Assembly (NCBI RefSeq): GCF_001304695.1
Contig: NZ_JFAQ01000068.1
Span: forward strand, 1 to 54,849
DNA from: Xanthomonas axonopodis
GTDB lineage: Bacteria; Pseudomonadota; Gammaproteobacteria; Xanthomonadales; Xanthomonadaceae
Direction of reading: 5' to 3'
Length of the DNA: 54,849 nucleotides
Shown here: piece after piece, positions 1-8,969 of the stretch
How the letters are laid out: each line of letters opens with the position of its first letter
How positions within the stretch are numbered: position 1 is the first letter of the stretch
Notes under the pieces: model-generated
Told to the model about the DNA's origin: nothing
Database searches by the model: none
What the model saw: only the letters and a program-made list of their open reading frames with translations
Made by a program: the position numbers and the translations under genes

Positions 1-298
1 AGCTTGAACGGCGCTACGCGCAACGAGGGTCTTGAGTGTCTACGGAACCCTGGGCGTATCAGTCCGCTATCGCGGTCTGGCCAAGAACACGGCACAAGTG
101 CTGACCTTGTTTGCGCTGTCAAACCTGTGGATGAAGCGAAAGCAATTACTGCCTGCGATGGGGAACGTGCGCCTGTAACCCGGGAAATTCCCAAGGAAAG
201 CGCCAGAAATGGCGAGAAGTCCAAAGCTCCAAACGCGACTCTCCGGAACGATGCCACATTCCGCCCTGTTAGGTCTCGTTGTTCAGACCTTCCCTAAC
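1..298 (+). mobile_element. IS5-family insertion sequence, right end with transposase C-terminal remnant
   Basis: Reading the frame that ends with TAA at 176-178 gives a C-terminal tail containing VRYRGLAKNTAQVLTLFAL and ending NVRL, which is typical of IS5/IS1478-group transposases common in Xanthomonas. The DDE catalytic core would lie left of the window. Upstream of residue VRYRG the frame looks disturbed: the expected FGY-K-VRYRG lead-in is not clean and there is a TGA at 5-7, so the copy may be defective. Non-coding sequence after the stop runs to a TTGTTCAGACCTTCCCTAA-like end near 297, resembling IS5-group termini. The element stops only a few bases from the pilE stop codon. The exact boundary and target duplication cannot be set without the other end. 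Confidence 0.7.
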
Positions 299-304
299 AC
301 AAAG

Positions 305-754
305 CTACCAACAGCCTGGAGTGATAGTTTCACTCGGCGTCTTCACCCCTGCTTGGTTCAACGTCAGAGTGCCGCACTTGTCCTTAGCCTGATTGCCCTG
401 AGGCGCAGCGGTCAAGGTAAAGGTCGACTGCGTGGTCGCGAGCGTAATGTTGTATTGCGCCGTACCACCTTCGCGCGGCGACTGGATGGTCGTCGAGCCG
501 TTCCCGAACTTGAAACTGGCATAGGTGTTGTTGGTCGTATGCGAGCGTTCCAGCAACTGCGAGTATTCGACCAGATCGGCCTTGGCCTGCGCTCGGCGAG
601 ACTTCCGAACATGATCGGCATAGGACGGATAGGCGACAGCAGCCAGGATGCCGACGATCGCGACGACGATCATCAACTCGATCAAGGTGAAGCCACCGGC
701 ACCATCACGCTGGCGAAGTTGGCTGGACAGGGACCGCGACAGGTCTAAGGGCAT
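305..754 (-). CDS. pilE: Type IV pilin PilE-like minor pilin
   Basis: This 149-residue protein is a class-III-signal pilin: a basic leader of about 21 residues ends in Gly-Gly, followed by [18 protein letters not shown], the hydrophobic N-terminal helix cut and N-methylated by PilD. Glu at +5 of the mature protein is present. Two C-terminal cysteines (DKCGT and PGCW) probably form the disulfide loop. ATG at 754 is preferred because GGAG lies 7 nt upstream; a TTG two codons earlier is also in frame. It is the last gene of fimT-pilVWXY1E and follows pilY1 by 12 nt. Minor pilins of this set prime pilus assembly at the inner membrane. An IS end lies within about 8 nt of its stop codon. Confidence 0.9.
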   Translation of the reverse strand: MPLDLSRSLSSQLRQRDGAGGFTLIELMIVVAIVGILAAVAYPSYADHVRKSRRAQAKADLVEYSQLLERSHTTNNTYASFKFGNGSTTIQSPREGGTAQYNITLATTQSTFTLTAAPQGNQAKDKCGTLTLNQAGVKTPSETITPGCW

Positions 755-766
755 TGACAATCTCCG

Positions 767-3700
767 TTACTGAAGCTGGCGCCAGGACTGGCGGCCGCAA
801 GGATAAGGGACATACATGGGCGGGGCGCCAGCCACGCTGACGATCATCCAGCAGCCCGATCCTGCAGGCACGGTGGGTGCCGCAGAACCATCCTTGGGAT
901 TGACCTTCGGCTCGAGCCTGGGCACGACCGATACACCCACGTCTTTGACCGGCGCATTGCCGCCGGTATTGAGCGAGATTCCAGCCGAACCGGCGGCAAG
1001 CGTGGAGCCACCTATGCCTCCCATTCGCACACCAGATAGGGCACCCACACCCGTCCGTGGATTCAGTCCGAACAACCAGTTCACACCATCAGTGCTGCAC
1101 CCGCTGCTGATCGCGAGCGGCGAATAAGTAGGCATGAACAAGATTCCCGACACGAGTTCCGGATAACCCACAAATCGCTCACCGGCGGGCAGATCCACGT
1201 ACCAGCCAAGCGAACCTGACGGCGCGGTGCCAATTTGCAGTGAGCGGGTGCTACCGGCGGCAGCCGTACTGACCGAATATGGCGTCAGATTTGCTCTGGT
1301 CAGCGTTGTGCTAATCACACCATCGACCTGATCAGTGAACCCGTACAAGCTCTGAGTCTGGAGCGCCGAACTCGGTAGGATGTCGTCGTTGAACGAGAAA
1401 CTACCGGTACCAAATAGCACCAGTACACCACCGTTCTCACCAGAAGCAGCCTGCAGGCCGCCAGTAATCGGCTGCCGGTAAGTCAGACCACCTTCGACAT
1501 AGGTACCCGTCGTGAACGTCGGTACGGTGACCGACGTTGCAGTCGAGGTGAGATCAAACTTCCAGATCGCTCCACGAAGGTCGGCCGCATAGACCGTATC
1601 GGCGTACCCATCGCGGGTGCGAGCCGGCTTATTGGTCGCCGGGTCGATAGTCACATTATCGATGCGGTCCAGCACAACGATGTTGCCGAGCCCGTTGCGA
1701 CCGCTGATTGTGTTTCCCGGCTCCGTTGCCTCGATCATACGGACGGTCGGCGTGGCGTTGGTTCCGATATCGACCACGAACAGTACCGCCTTGCCGCTGA
1801 CACTATCGTAGCCATTGCCGAAGATCGCCTTCCAGCCGACCGTGCCATTGGCCGCTCGCACCGGGACGATGACTGGCTTGCCGAGCACATGACCGATATT
1901 CGCGCGCACGGTGGCATCGCCGCTGAGATCGTTGATCTCCCATAGGCGGCTACCCACACCGAAGGCCGCCGGATTGCTGACATCCAATGCGAAGACGCCG
2001 CGACCACCTGCCCCGGTCGTGCCCACCAGGGTTGTTTTCCAGGCGTTGCTGTAATAACTATCTCCCACCGCAATCGGACCATCGACGAAGTAGCGATGAT
2101 CAAACGGCTGGGCATTCCCCTTGTTTGCTTGATAAGGCAGCAGCAGATTTCCCATATGGCCATAAGACGTAGCGGGCACGTACGCAAAGCGTTCACGTCC
2201 GCCGCTGCCGCTGATGGCGCCGGCGCTGTCCATGCCGCCATCGAACGCATGCAACATGCCGTCATTAGCGCCCGCATACACCATATAGCCCTGACTGCTA
2301 CGCTTGCTGTTCAGGTAGTTTGTATAGCTGGTTCCGAGCGTACCACCTAGCGAGCGATAGCCGTAGTCGTCGATCGGCGCACTGATCACCGGTGCGGAGT
2401 TGATGATGTCGCCCAGCACCGTGGTTCGGTCGCGCAACTTGCCACCCTGCTGAATCTCCCCGCTCCGATCGCCCAGCAGATAATTGGCTGCAGTTACGGC
2501 TGTTGCCCCGAGGTTGGTCAGGTCAGTTTGCGAGCAGAGCGTTTGACCAGGATACAAGGTCTTGGACAAACCGCACAAGCTACTCAAATTGATAGTAGTG
2601 CCATCGAACTTCTGTACATTGCTGCCATCGTTGAAGTACACATTGCGCGCACTGGCAGCGGGCATCTGCGCGGATGCCTCCCAGAGTGGCGTAAAGCGCG
2701 CCTCCCGCGTATCCGGATCGACCGTAGCCTGATTGGCCTTCAACTTGCTCGACCAATCGGTACCGTTGCTCCTGATCTGGTACTCGGGAGTTACTGTCAA
2801 GGAACCCGCGCCGATACGCGCGCCCGTCAGGGCCAGCGTTCCTGACGGTGAATTGGCAGCACTGGCAGCCGACAGCACCCGACGCATAGCGCCGGTCACT
2901 TCATCAGGGCTCTTGGCATTGATGAACTGACCGCGGCTATTGATCGTCGCGTGCCAGAGCTCGTCGATGACGCGGCCATCGTCATCTGCGATCGGGTCGC
3001 CATTGCTGTTCCAGTCCGGAGCATTGGCGTAAGGATCATTGGTGGCCGCCTGGTTGACCTCGTAGATATTTCCCTGCGCGCCCAACGTAATCGCATAAAA
3101 ATTCATATGCAGATCTTTCTGGCAATCGAGCCGTTTCCAATCCGCAGAAGTCTTGGCGAGCGTCGCACACTTATCGTCGACGGGCACGAGGCCTGCCGAA
3201 AAACTCGGGCCAGTGACCAGTGGCGTAGATGCGCCGGAATAATAGCTGGCAGTGATATCGGCAATCGTATTGTTGTAGTTGTCGGCAAAGGGCGAAGCAG
3301 GAAAATCCACCGTGCCGGTTGAATCTGCGTTGCCATACCCTGTAGCAACATTATTGCTATTCGTATAACCATCGGTGAACAGCATGCCGCCATTTTTCTG
3401 ACACGCACGCACCACCGGCGCACCATCTCCGGTTCGCTTGAACTGCTTACCCAGGAAATCGATGGCCACACGGTTCGGCGTGCCGCCGTTCGGCTTGAGT
3501 CGGTAGATCGACCCGAAGAGCGACGTCCGCGAGGCGTCGTCGTTCATGTCGTACATGGTCACGTCAGTGCGGTTGTTAATAGTGAAATAACCAACCCGCA
3601 TCTTGTCGACATCCGCCAATGTGCGCGATGCGGACCCGATGATCGACAGGATACGATTACGGCTGTATTGGAACCAATTGGCAAAATTTTGTTGCGCAGC

Positions 3701-4645
3701 AGTATAGGCAGCGGTATTGGCCCCGTAATTTGCCGCCAATATCTGATAGCGCCGCATATTGCAACCTGGGCCACAGGCATTAGTGATAATCGGCCGATTG
3801 ACATCGCTAGTGAGATAGCCTGTCGGCGCAGGGGCGTCCACAGGCAGATAAAACGTTGCTGGGACGTAGCCAATTTGAACCTGGCAATTAGCCATGATTG
3901 AAACAGCATTGTTCAACGTCGTCCAAACTCCGCCACTGCTAGGCAATCCATTACTATTGGTCGTATTGCACGACCGACTACTTGACCGATAACGCGTACC
4001 GGACGGTATCGTCATTCCAGTCAAAAACTGAAATAACTCATCATTACCCTCGCGATACGAAAGATTGTAGGTGGTGTTATACCCCTTGGTGAAATCAGTG
4101 CCATAGACAGCAGGGTTACGTGGATCCAGGCGCGCCTGACCAAATACTGCCGCTGGCCAGAGATTGAGCGTCGCCGCAGCCTGCGTCGGCGGCGTCCACG
4201 GCTGATAGAGCACGATGGGATTGTAGTAGCTCTTATTATAGGTGGGCGATCTGGCAAACCCGAACGCGTCCAGCGGAGGCACTGCGTCGCCTGGCGAGTA
4301 AGAGGCGTTATAGCCGTCGCTTGGATACAAGTAAACATAGCAATCGGCCGAGTTATTCGCGCATCCCTCGCTGGAATTATAGAAGACACCAGCTGAGCTG
4401 AAGAAACTGCTGCCGGTCCATTGCAGACGTCCATCACCACCGGTGAAGATGCGCTCGAACGTCATCGAGTTCGAATCATCCACCGAAATGATGAATGCCG
4501 GCGGGATCGAGGTTGCGTTATTGAGTGGAGCCTGCGCCAAAGTGCCCTGCCCCTGGGCTGCAATTAAGCTGTAGACGAAGTACCCCCCCATAGCGACAAG
4601 CAGGATGACGGAGACGATAGCGGTTCGAACGGTGCGACGAGACAT
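767..4645 (-). CDS. pilY1: Type IV pilus tip-associated protein PilY1
   Basis: The product (1292 aa) is a large exported pilus biogenesis factor and tip adhesin. The N-terminus has basic residues and a hydrophobic segment (about residues 8-30). Shortly after, the motif VDDSNSM fits a MIDAS-like D-x-S-x-S of a von Willebrand A-like domain. The C-terminal half holds the PilY1 beta-propeller, with the characteristic DTVYAADLRGAIWKFDL stretch next to the usual calcium-loop position (RDGYAD). I chose ATG 4645 because it lies 10 nt after the pilX stop and precedes the signal segment; the 22 codons upstream are arginine-rich and overlap pilX. PilY1 works with PilVWXE and FimT to start pilus fibres and in surface sensing. 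Confidence 0.93.
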   Translation of the reverse strand: MSRRTVRTAIVSVILLVAMGGYFVYSLIAAQGQGTLAQAPLNNATSIPPAFIISVDDSNSMTFERIFTGGDGRLQWTGSSFFSSAGVFYNSSEGCANNSADCYVYLYPSDGYNASYSPGDAVPPLDAFGFARSPTYNKSYYNPIVLYQPWTPPTQAAATLNLWPAAVFGQARLDPRNPAVYGTDFTKGYNTTYNLSYREGNDELFQFLTGMTIPSGTRYRSSSRSCNTTNSNGLPSSGGVWTTLNNAVSIMANCQVQIGYVPATFYLPVDAPAPTGYLTSDVNRPIITNACGPGCNMRRYQILAANYGANTAAYTAAQQNFANWFQYSRNRILSIIGSASRTLADVDKMRVGYFTINNRTDVTMYDMNDDASRTSLFGSIYRLKPNGGTPNRVAIDFLGKQFKRTGDGAPVVRACQKNGGMLFTDGYTNSNNVATGYGNADSTGTVDFPASPFADNYNNTIADITASYYSGASTPLVTGPSFSAGLVPVDDKCATLAKTSADWKRLDCQKDLHMNFYAITLGAQGNIYEVNQAATNDPYANAPDWNSNGDPIADDDGRVIDELWHATINSRGQFINAKSPDEVTGAMRRVLSAASAANSPSGTLALTGARIGAGSLTVTPEYQIRSNGTDWSSKLKANQATVDPDTREARFTPLWEASAQMPAASARNVYFNDGSNVQKFDGTTINLSSLCGLSKTLYPGQTLCSQTDLTNLGATAVTAANYLLGDRSGEIQQGGKLRDRTTVLGDIINSAPVISAPIDDYGYRSLGGTLGTSYTNYLNSKRSSQGYMVYAGANDGMLHAFDGGMDSAGAISGSGGRERFAYVPATSYGHMGNLLLPYQANKGNAQPFDHRYFVDGPIAVGDSYYSNAWKTTLVGTTGAGGRGVFALDVSNPAAFGVGSRLWEINDLSGDATVRANIGHVLGKPVIVPVRAANGTVGWKAIFGNGYDSVSGKAVLFVVDIGTNATPTVRMIEATEPGNTISGRNGLGNIVVLDRIDNVTIDPATNKPARTRDGYADTVYAADLRGAIWKFDLTSTATSVTVPTFTTGTYVEGGLTYRQPITGGLQAASGENGGVLVLFGTGSFSFNDDILPSSALQTQSLYGFTDQVDGVISTTLTRANLTPYSVSTAAAGSTRSLQIGTAPSGSLGWYVDLPAGERFVGYPELVSGILFMPTYSPLAISSGCSTDGVNWLFGLNPRTGVGALSGVRMGGIGGSTLAAGSAGISLNTGGNAPVKDVGVSVVPRLEPKVNPKDGSAAPTVPAGSGCWMIVSVAGAPPMYVPYPCGRQSWRQLQ

Positions 4646-4655
4646 GCTCACGGCC

Positions 4656-5165
4656 TCAGAGCTTAAAAATGGAATCGATCGCCGCCGACGAAGATGCATC
4701 CGTCGTCGCATCGTTGGCGAAGGTGGTAATTTGATAGACCGGAGTCACCGGGTCGACCGGATCGCCCATCGCGAGCGAGCCTCCCCCGATGATGCACGAG
4801 TCGATGCGCCGCACATTAACCGCCTGGTTGACCGACACGGCCTTATTACGTGCCCAAGCCATCGGATCGAATGCTATATCGCAGTTTTGCTGGATATCAG
4901 TGTCCGCAACCGTTGCGTCGCTGGGAGCACTCTTGCGATTAGCGATGGCTTCAATCGCCCGCTCGCTCCTGCGCGTCACGCCCTCAGCATTCTGAAAGGC
5001 GATATTGGTCACCAGATAATTGGACGCCATTTTTTCCTGCATGCCTGCCACTTGCATGCCGGCGATCCCGATCAGCGCCAGCAGGATCAACATGATCAAG
5101 GCAACATAGAGCACTACACCACGAGGACGGGATGGCATTGGGCGGCGGCGAGCGACTGCATTCAT
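4656..5165 (-). CDS. pilX: Type IV pilus minor pilin PilX
   Basis: A 169-residue protein with the PilX N-terminal domain: basic start, then RGVVLYVALIMLILLALIGI, a helix that replaces the usual FTLIE pilin motif, followed by AGMQEKMASN and NAE, conserved in PilX/PilX_N families. There is no standard prepilin GFTLIE site, as is usual for PilX. A C-terminal cysteine pair (QQNCDI and DSCII) may form a disulfide. It starts 4 nt downstream of the pilW stop and its stop is 10 nt before the pilY1 start, so the genes are translated as one operon. It is a component of the minor pilin priming complex at the inner membrane. Confidence 0.9.
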   Translation of the reverse strand: MNAVARRRPMPSRPRGVVLYVALIMLILLALIGIAGMQVAGMQEKMASNYLVTNIAFQNAEGVTRRSERAIEAIANRKSAPSDATVADTDIQQNCDIAFDPMAWARNKAVSVNQAVNVRRIDSCIIGGGSLAMGDPVDPVTPVYQITTFANDATTDASSSAAIDSIFKL

Positions 5166-5168
5166 TGA

Positions 5169-6335
5169 TCAATTCCCAAACAGCCGATTGCGCAAGGCGA
5201 TCGTGGATTCGTAGGTCATTCGGTAGCGGCCATCCGTCTGGGTGGGCGGCGCAAACGAGACGCCCAATGCACTGGGATAACTCAACGCAGTTGCCGGGCG
5301 CTCGGCTGTGGAAGGTGCAGGACTGCGCGCTAGGATGCCAACTTGAACTTGCCCGACCCGTCTCCACTGGCCAGCAGCTGTGGCATCGACCGCAGTGGAT
5401 ACGTCGCTCGCGATCGCCTGGGTGCTGATGTTTCCCAACGGGGGCGAGGTATTGGACATGTTCACGGTCTGATCGAGACCGAACAGCAGCTGCATGTTCT
5501 CGATCCCTTCGACCAACTCTTCCGGCGTGCCATAGTCGTCAACACCATTGGACCGTGCACGCATCAGCGCAGGCTCGCCCGAGGTTGTCGATGTACCGAC
5601 GTAGTAAACCAGCGATTCGGCGCGATAGAGCATTGCCTGGCCGCTGGGACGGGTGGAGTAATTGGACAGATTGGTTCCTGTGGCAGTGACTTGGCCGCTG
5701 GCATAGGTGCCCTTGAACACCGTGGCATGGGCGCAGTCCGCAACCCCGAACAGGTTTGGAGCCGCCTGCCCTCCCTCTGTCAAACGTAATCCGGCAGAGG
5801 CATTGAAGCCCACGACGCTGTTGCTGCCTGTGGTCAACGTTGTGATTGGCACGCCTTCCGGAGCAAGGAAACGCAGAACCAGGATATCGCTGCCGCCGCG
5901 CGGATTGAGCTTGGTGATCGATGCTGGCAGATTCGCTGGTACTGCCCAGTTATCTCCAAGCTTCAGGCTGCCAGGAGGCGTCGTATTAGGCGCTTCGTAG
6001 CCTTGCACGCTGATGCTGAAATCCAGCGGATGACCCGAGCCGCTGGCCGCGCCGGTAGTGACCACCGGGTCGCCCTCCCCGCGCACAAAATGAGCCTGGT
6101 CGTTGACGCAACCGAAATGCCCGGCCATGCGAATGTCGCGCTGGAGGAAATCCATGGCGAAACGTCCGTTTTCCTGTGCGCGCGCACTGCCTTCGGCCAG
6201 CATTGATGCAGTACGCGAGGCAGAAAAGACCTGGATGACTCCCAGCATCAGCACAAGACCGATCACCATGGCGATCATCATCTCTATCAGGCTGATGCCC
6301 GCAGCGACGCGCTTGGAAGAAGGCGGCCGCGTCAT
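5169..6335 (-). CDS. pilW: Type IV pilus assembly protein PilW
   Basis: The protein has 388 residues. The prepilin-like N-terminus has AAG followed by ISLIEMMIAMVIGLVLMLGVIQ, the class III signal and transmembrane helix, then a PilW-type body containing NGRFAMDFLQRDIRMAGHFGC, a diagnostic block of PilW family proteins. The length fits the family. ATG 6335 overlaps the pilV stop by four bases (ATGA), supporting the start and translational coupling. PilW is a large minor pilin that joins PilV, PilX and PilY1 in the pilus priming complex. Confidence 0.92.
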   Translation of the reverse strand: MTRPPSSKRVAAGISLIEMMIAMVIGLVLMLGVIQVFSASRTASMLAEGSARAQENGRFAMDFLQRDIRMAGHFGCVNDQAHFVRGEGDPVVTTGAASGSGHPLDFSISVQGYEAPNTTPPGSLKLGDNWAVPANLPASITKLNPRGGSDILVLRFLAPEGVPITTLTTGSNSVVGFNASAGLRLTEGGQAAPNLFGVADCAHATVFKGTYASGQVTATGTNLSNYSTRPSGQAMLYRAESLVYYVGTSTTSGEPALMRARSNGVDDYGTPEELVEGIENMQLLFGLDQTVNMSNTSPPLGNISTQAIASDVSTAVDATAAGQWRRVGQVQVGILARSPAPSTAERPATALSYPSALGVSFAPPTQTDGRYRMTYESTIALRNRLFGN

Positions 6336-6808
6336 AGCTGCGATACCAGGGTAAAGGTGGTCTGGGCGTTGGGATTATTGGCGTCCCAGCGCTGGTCTCC
6401 CCAACTAATGCCAACGGTGACCTGGCCGTTGTTATTGAGAACGGTTGCGCTGGCACCTTCGCCCAATGCGCGCACGACCTGGCATTTCCAACGCGCGATA
6501 TTGTCAGCGATGGCCACGCTTCCGAGAGGTCGGCTGCAACTGGCCGAGGTCACGCTGTTTGCGGCAAAGGTGGCATCGGTATACCAGACAGACTGGAAGC
6601 GATTACTTCGCATCTGGTCCATCAGGTCATACGCTAGGTTGGTTGCCTGGGTGCGGTAGTTGGAACTCTGCACGAACCGCACATTGGCTGTCTGCAACAG
6701 CGCAAAGCCAAGCAAGCCAAATGCGAGTACGACGATGGCGATCAGCACCTCAAGCAGACTGAATCCCTTGGTGCGAGAGGGCGAAACGAAGGGACGGAGA
6801 CGCATCAT
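6332..6808 (-). CDS. pilV: Type IV pilus modification protein PilV
   Basis: This 158-residue minor pilin has leader KG followed by FSLLEVLIAIVVLAFGLLGFA, a class III prepilin signal and helix with Glu at +5. The block QTANVRFVQSSNYRTQATNLAYDLMD matches PilV proteins in the first 70 residues (shown here only as the region around residues 40-65). The reading frame is open further upstream, but the prepilin leader fixes the start at the double ATG at 6808/6805; the first ATG overlaps the fimT stop as ATGA. Two cysteines (ASCSRP and WKCQ) could pair. It is part of the minor pilin operon. Confidence 0.9.
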   Translation of the reverse strand: MMRLRPFVSPSRTKGFSLLEVLIAIVVLAFGLLGFALLQTANVRFVQSSNYRTQATNLAYDLMDQMRSNRFQSVWYTDATFAANSVTSASCSRPLGSVAIADNIARWKCQVVRALGEGASATVLNNNGQVTVGISWGDQRWDANNPNAQTTFTLVSQL

Positions 6809-7320
6809 TGGCAGGAGCTCTTCTGAGACGTGATCTGGCCGGCGACATTGACGAACAAGGTGCGCCGCAGCGCCTGCCCATCGCACGTCATCGGTTGCAA
6901 CGTGATCTGTTGATTTGTCGACGCGACCCTGCGCCCCCGCCCATCGAAAGCAATTACGGCGCCGGAGGGGCCGGTACTGGTCAGCGATGCGTCGATCGCG
7001 ACGAAGCGCAGGACGGTATCGCCAGTCTTGAACGCCCCATCGCCATCGGTATCGGCCCAGGCCAGCATTCCTGCACCCCAGTTGTTGTCGCACGCGGTCC
7101 CGGAAGCGCTGCCGCAAACACCGCCTCCACGGCGGTTGCGAATGGCCTCGCTGCGTGCTACCGATAGCAAACCGAGGGTCTCGTTGGCGCTGCTCGCGAC
7201 TCGATTAGAGCGAAGCGTTCCGCGAAAGCTGGGAAACGCAATGGTGAGAAGGATCGCCAGCACGACGATCGTGATCATGAGTTCCACGAGTGTAAAGCCG
7301 GCAGATCGGCGAAAAGACAT
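6805..7320 (-). CDS. fimT: GspH/FimT family minor pseudopilin
   Basis: A 171-residue protein with short leader MSFRRSAG, then FTLVELMITIVVLAILLTIA and PSFRGTLRSNRV, the signature of the GspH/FimT family. Mature-domain cysteines (GVCGS, TACDN, MTCDG, SSCQ) are in the expected places for two disulfides. ATG at 7320 has GGGGAG about 7 nt upstream. It is the first gene of the operon; in Pseudomonas the equivalent position is occupied by fimU/fimT. The protein is an inner-membrane-anchored initiator pseudopilin of type IV pili. Its promoter region carries an AlgR-type site. Confidence 0.88.
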   Translation of the reverse strand: MSFRRSAGFTLVELMITIVVLAILLTIAFPSFRGTLRSNRVASSANETLGLLSVARSEAIRNRRGGGVCGSASGTACDNNWGAGMLAWADTDGDGAFKTGDTVLRFVAIDASLTSTGPSGAVIAFDGRGRRVASTNQQITLQPMTCDGQALRRTLFVNVAGQITSQKSSCQ

Positions 7321-7385
7321 TGAACGCTCCCCAGCGTGACGTGTGTAAGATGCTACGCCCGCCCCCTAGCAACAAGCATAAGGGG

Positions 7386-7395
7386 GACGAACGGT
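7386..7395 (-). promoter_or_regulatory. Putative AlgR (LytTR-family) binding site upstream of the pilin operon
   Basis: On the minus strand this reads ACCGTTCGTC, identical to the core bound by AlgR in Pseudomonas aeruginosa promoters. It lies 66 nt upstream of the fimT start codon. In P. aeruginosa AlgR activates the equivalent fimU-pilVWXY1Y2E operon, so the location is what the model predicts. The match is seen directly; binding is inferred. I could not identify a convincing -10/-35 pair in the 160-nt gap. Confidence 0.55.
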
Positions 7396-7480
7396 TGTTT
7401 CAGGGTCACCGACGTATGCGTCAGACAATCTTTCCAGCCCCCACACCGCTTTTTGGCTAGAGCTTGAATATTCTTGAGCC

Positions 7481-8866
7481 CTAGGTCACCACCCGATAAC
7501 AAGGCCGGTAGTCCCCCGCGATCTTCATCCGCCGCTGCTCGACGAAGCCACGCAGCAACTCATCCAGGGCTTGCATGATTTCTGGGTCGCCGTGGATTTC
7601 GAAGGGGCCGAATTCCTCAATGCGGCGCATGCCGTCTTCCTTGACGTTGCCGGCGACGATGCCGGAGAAGGCGCGGCGCAAGTCGGCGGCCAGGGCCGGC
7701 GCCGGGCGGCCGTGGTGCAGGTCCAGCGCGGCCATCGCTTCGTGGCTAGGCTCGAAAGGCTGCTGGTACTCGAGCGGGATGTGCACGGACCAGTTGAAGT
7801 AATACGAGTCCTTCTGGTCTTTGCGGTGCGCGCGCACTCCGTGGACCCCTTCGACCATGCGGCGGGCCACGGCGACCGGATCGCCGAGGATGATTTCGTA
7901 GCGCGAGGCGGAAGCGTCTCCCAGGGTGAGGCGAATGAAGCGGTCGATCTGCTCGAAGTACGGCGCGGCGATGGTCGGGCCGGTGAGGATCAGCGGGAAC
8001 GGCACGTCCGCGTTTTCTTCGCGCAGCAGGATGCCGAGCAGGTAGAGAATTTCCTCCGCGGTGCCGACGCCGCCTGGGAAGACCAAAATGCCGTGTCCGA
8101 TGCGGACGAAGGCCTCAAGGCGCTTCTCGATGTCCGGCATGATCACCAGATGGTTGACGATCGGGTTCGGCGATTCGGCGGCGATGATGCCGGGTTCGGT
8201 GACGCCGATATAGCGGGTATTGTGCTTGCGCTGCTTGGCATGCGCGATGGTGGCGCCCTTCATCGGGCCCTTCATGGCGCCCGGGCCGCAGCCGGTGCAG
8301 ATATCCAGCCCGCGCAAGCCAAGCTCGTAGCCGACCTGTTTGGTGTAAAGGTATTCATCGCGCGAGATGGAATGGCCGCCCCAGCATACAACCAGGTTCG
8401 GATCCAGCGGTTGCAGGATGCGCGCATTACGCAGCTGACCAAATACGGCATTGGTGATGCCTTCACTGGTGTCCAGGTCGGCGCGTTGCGCTTCGAGCTC
8501 GATGGCCATGTAAGCGAGGTCGCGAACGACGGCAAACAACAGTTCCGCCACGCCGCGGATGATCTCGCCATCGACGAACGCCATTGCCGGCGCGTTGGTC
8601 AGATCGATGCGGATGCCACGGTCTTGCTGGTTCACCTGGATGTCGAAATCCGGGTAGAGATCGCGTGCGGCGCGCGGGTCGTCCGATGCGCTGCCGCTGG
8701 TCAGCACGGCCAGCGCACAGCGGCGCAACAGCTCATGCATGCCACCGCTGGATGCATCACGCAACCGGGCTACTTCTGCCTTGGACAATACATCCAGACC
8801 ACCACGCGGGTAGATCCGCGCATCCACCACCGGCAGCGCCCGTGCTGCCGTACTGCTGAGTTCCAT
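7481..8866 (-). CDS. ppnN: PpnN-type pyrimidine/purine 5'-monophosphate nucleosidase (LOG family)
   Basis: The product (461 aa) matches the long LOG-family enzyme PpnN (YgdH), which splits nucleoside 5'-monophosphates into base and ribose 5-phosphate and in E. coli is stimulated by (p)ppGpp. The Rossmann lysine-decarboxylase-like fold occupies about residues 145-340, with the signature PGGVGTAEE and the phosphate/metal region CTGCGPGAMKGPMKGA. N- and C-terminal extensions typical of PpnN rather than short plant LOG proteins are present. It is a single gene between the pilin promoter and the receptor pseudogene, cytoplasmic. Length agrees with E. coli PpnN (454 aa). Confidence 0.9.
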   Translation of the reverse strand: MELSSTAARALPVVDARIYPRGGLDVLSKAEVARLRDASSGGMHELLRRCALAVLTSGSASDDPRAARDLYPDFDIQVNQQDRGIRIDLTNAPAMAFVDGEIIRGVAELLFAVVRDLAYMAIELEAQRADLDTSEGITNAVFGQLRNARILQPLDPNLVVCWGGHSISRDEYLYTKQVGYELGLRGLDICTGCGPGAMKGPMKGATIAHAKQRKHNTRYIGVTEPGIIAAESPNPIVNHLVIMPDIEKRLEAFVRIGHGILVFPGGVGTAEEILYLLGILLREENADVPFPLILTGPTIAAPYFEQIDRFIRLTLGDASASRYEIILGDPVAVARRMVEGVHGVRAHRKDQKDSYYFNWSVHIPLEYQQPFEPSHEAMAALDLHHGRPAPALAADLRRAFSGIVAGNVKEDGMRRIEEFGPFEIHGDPEIMQALDELLRGFVEQRRMKIAGDYRPCYRVVT

Positions 8867-8920
8867 AGCATGCTCCTGTCGTATGCACGGAACTTTAGCG
8901 TACTCACCCGCACAAAAGAA

Positions 8921-8944
8921 AACGGCCGGGAGACCCCGGCCGTT
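8921..8944. terminator. Bidirectional rho-independent terminator
   Basis: Perfect 10-bp stem AACGGCCGGG / CCCGGCCGTT around an AGAC loop. It is flanked by T-runs on both strands: TTTTT on plus, TTTTCTTTT on minus. It lies 26 nt past the end of the receptor pseudogene on the minus strand, which is the transcript it would end. Confidence 0.85.
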
Positions 8945-8969
8945 TTTGCTGGTTACTTCTCAGGTTTCT

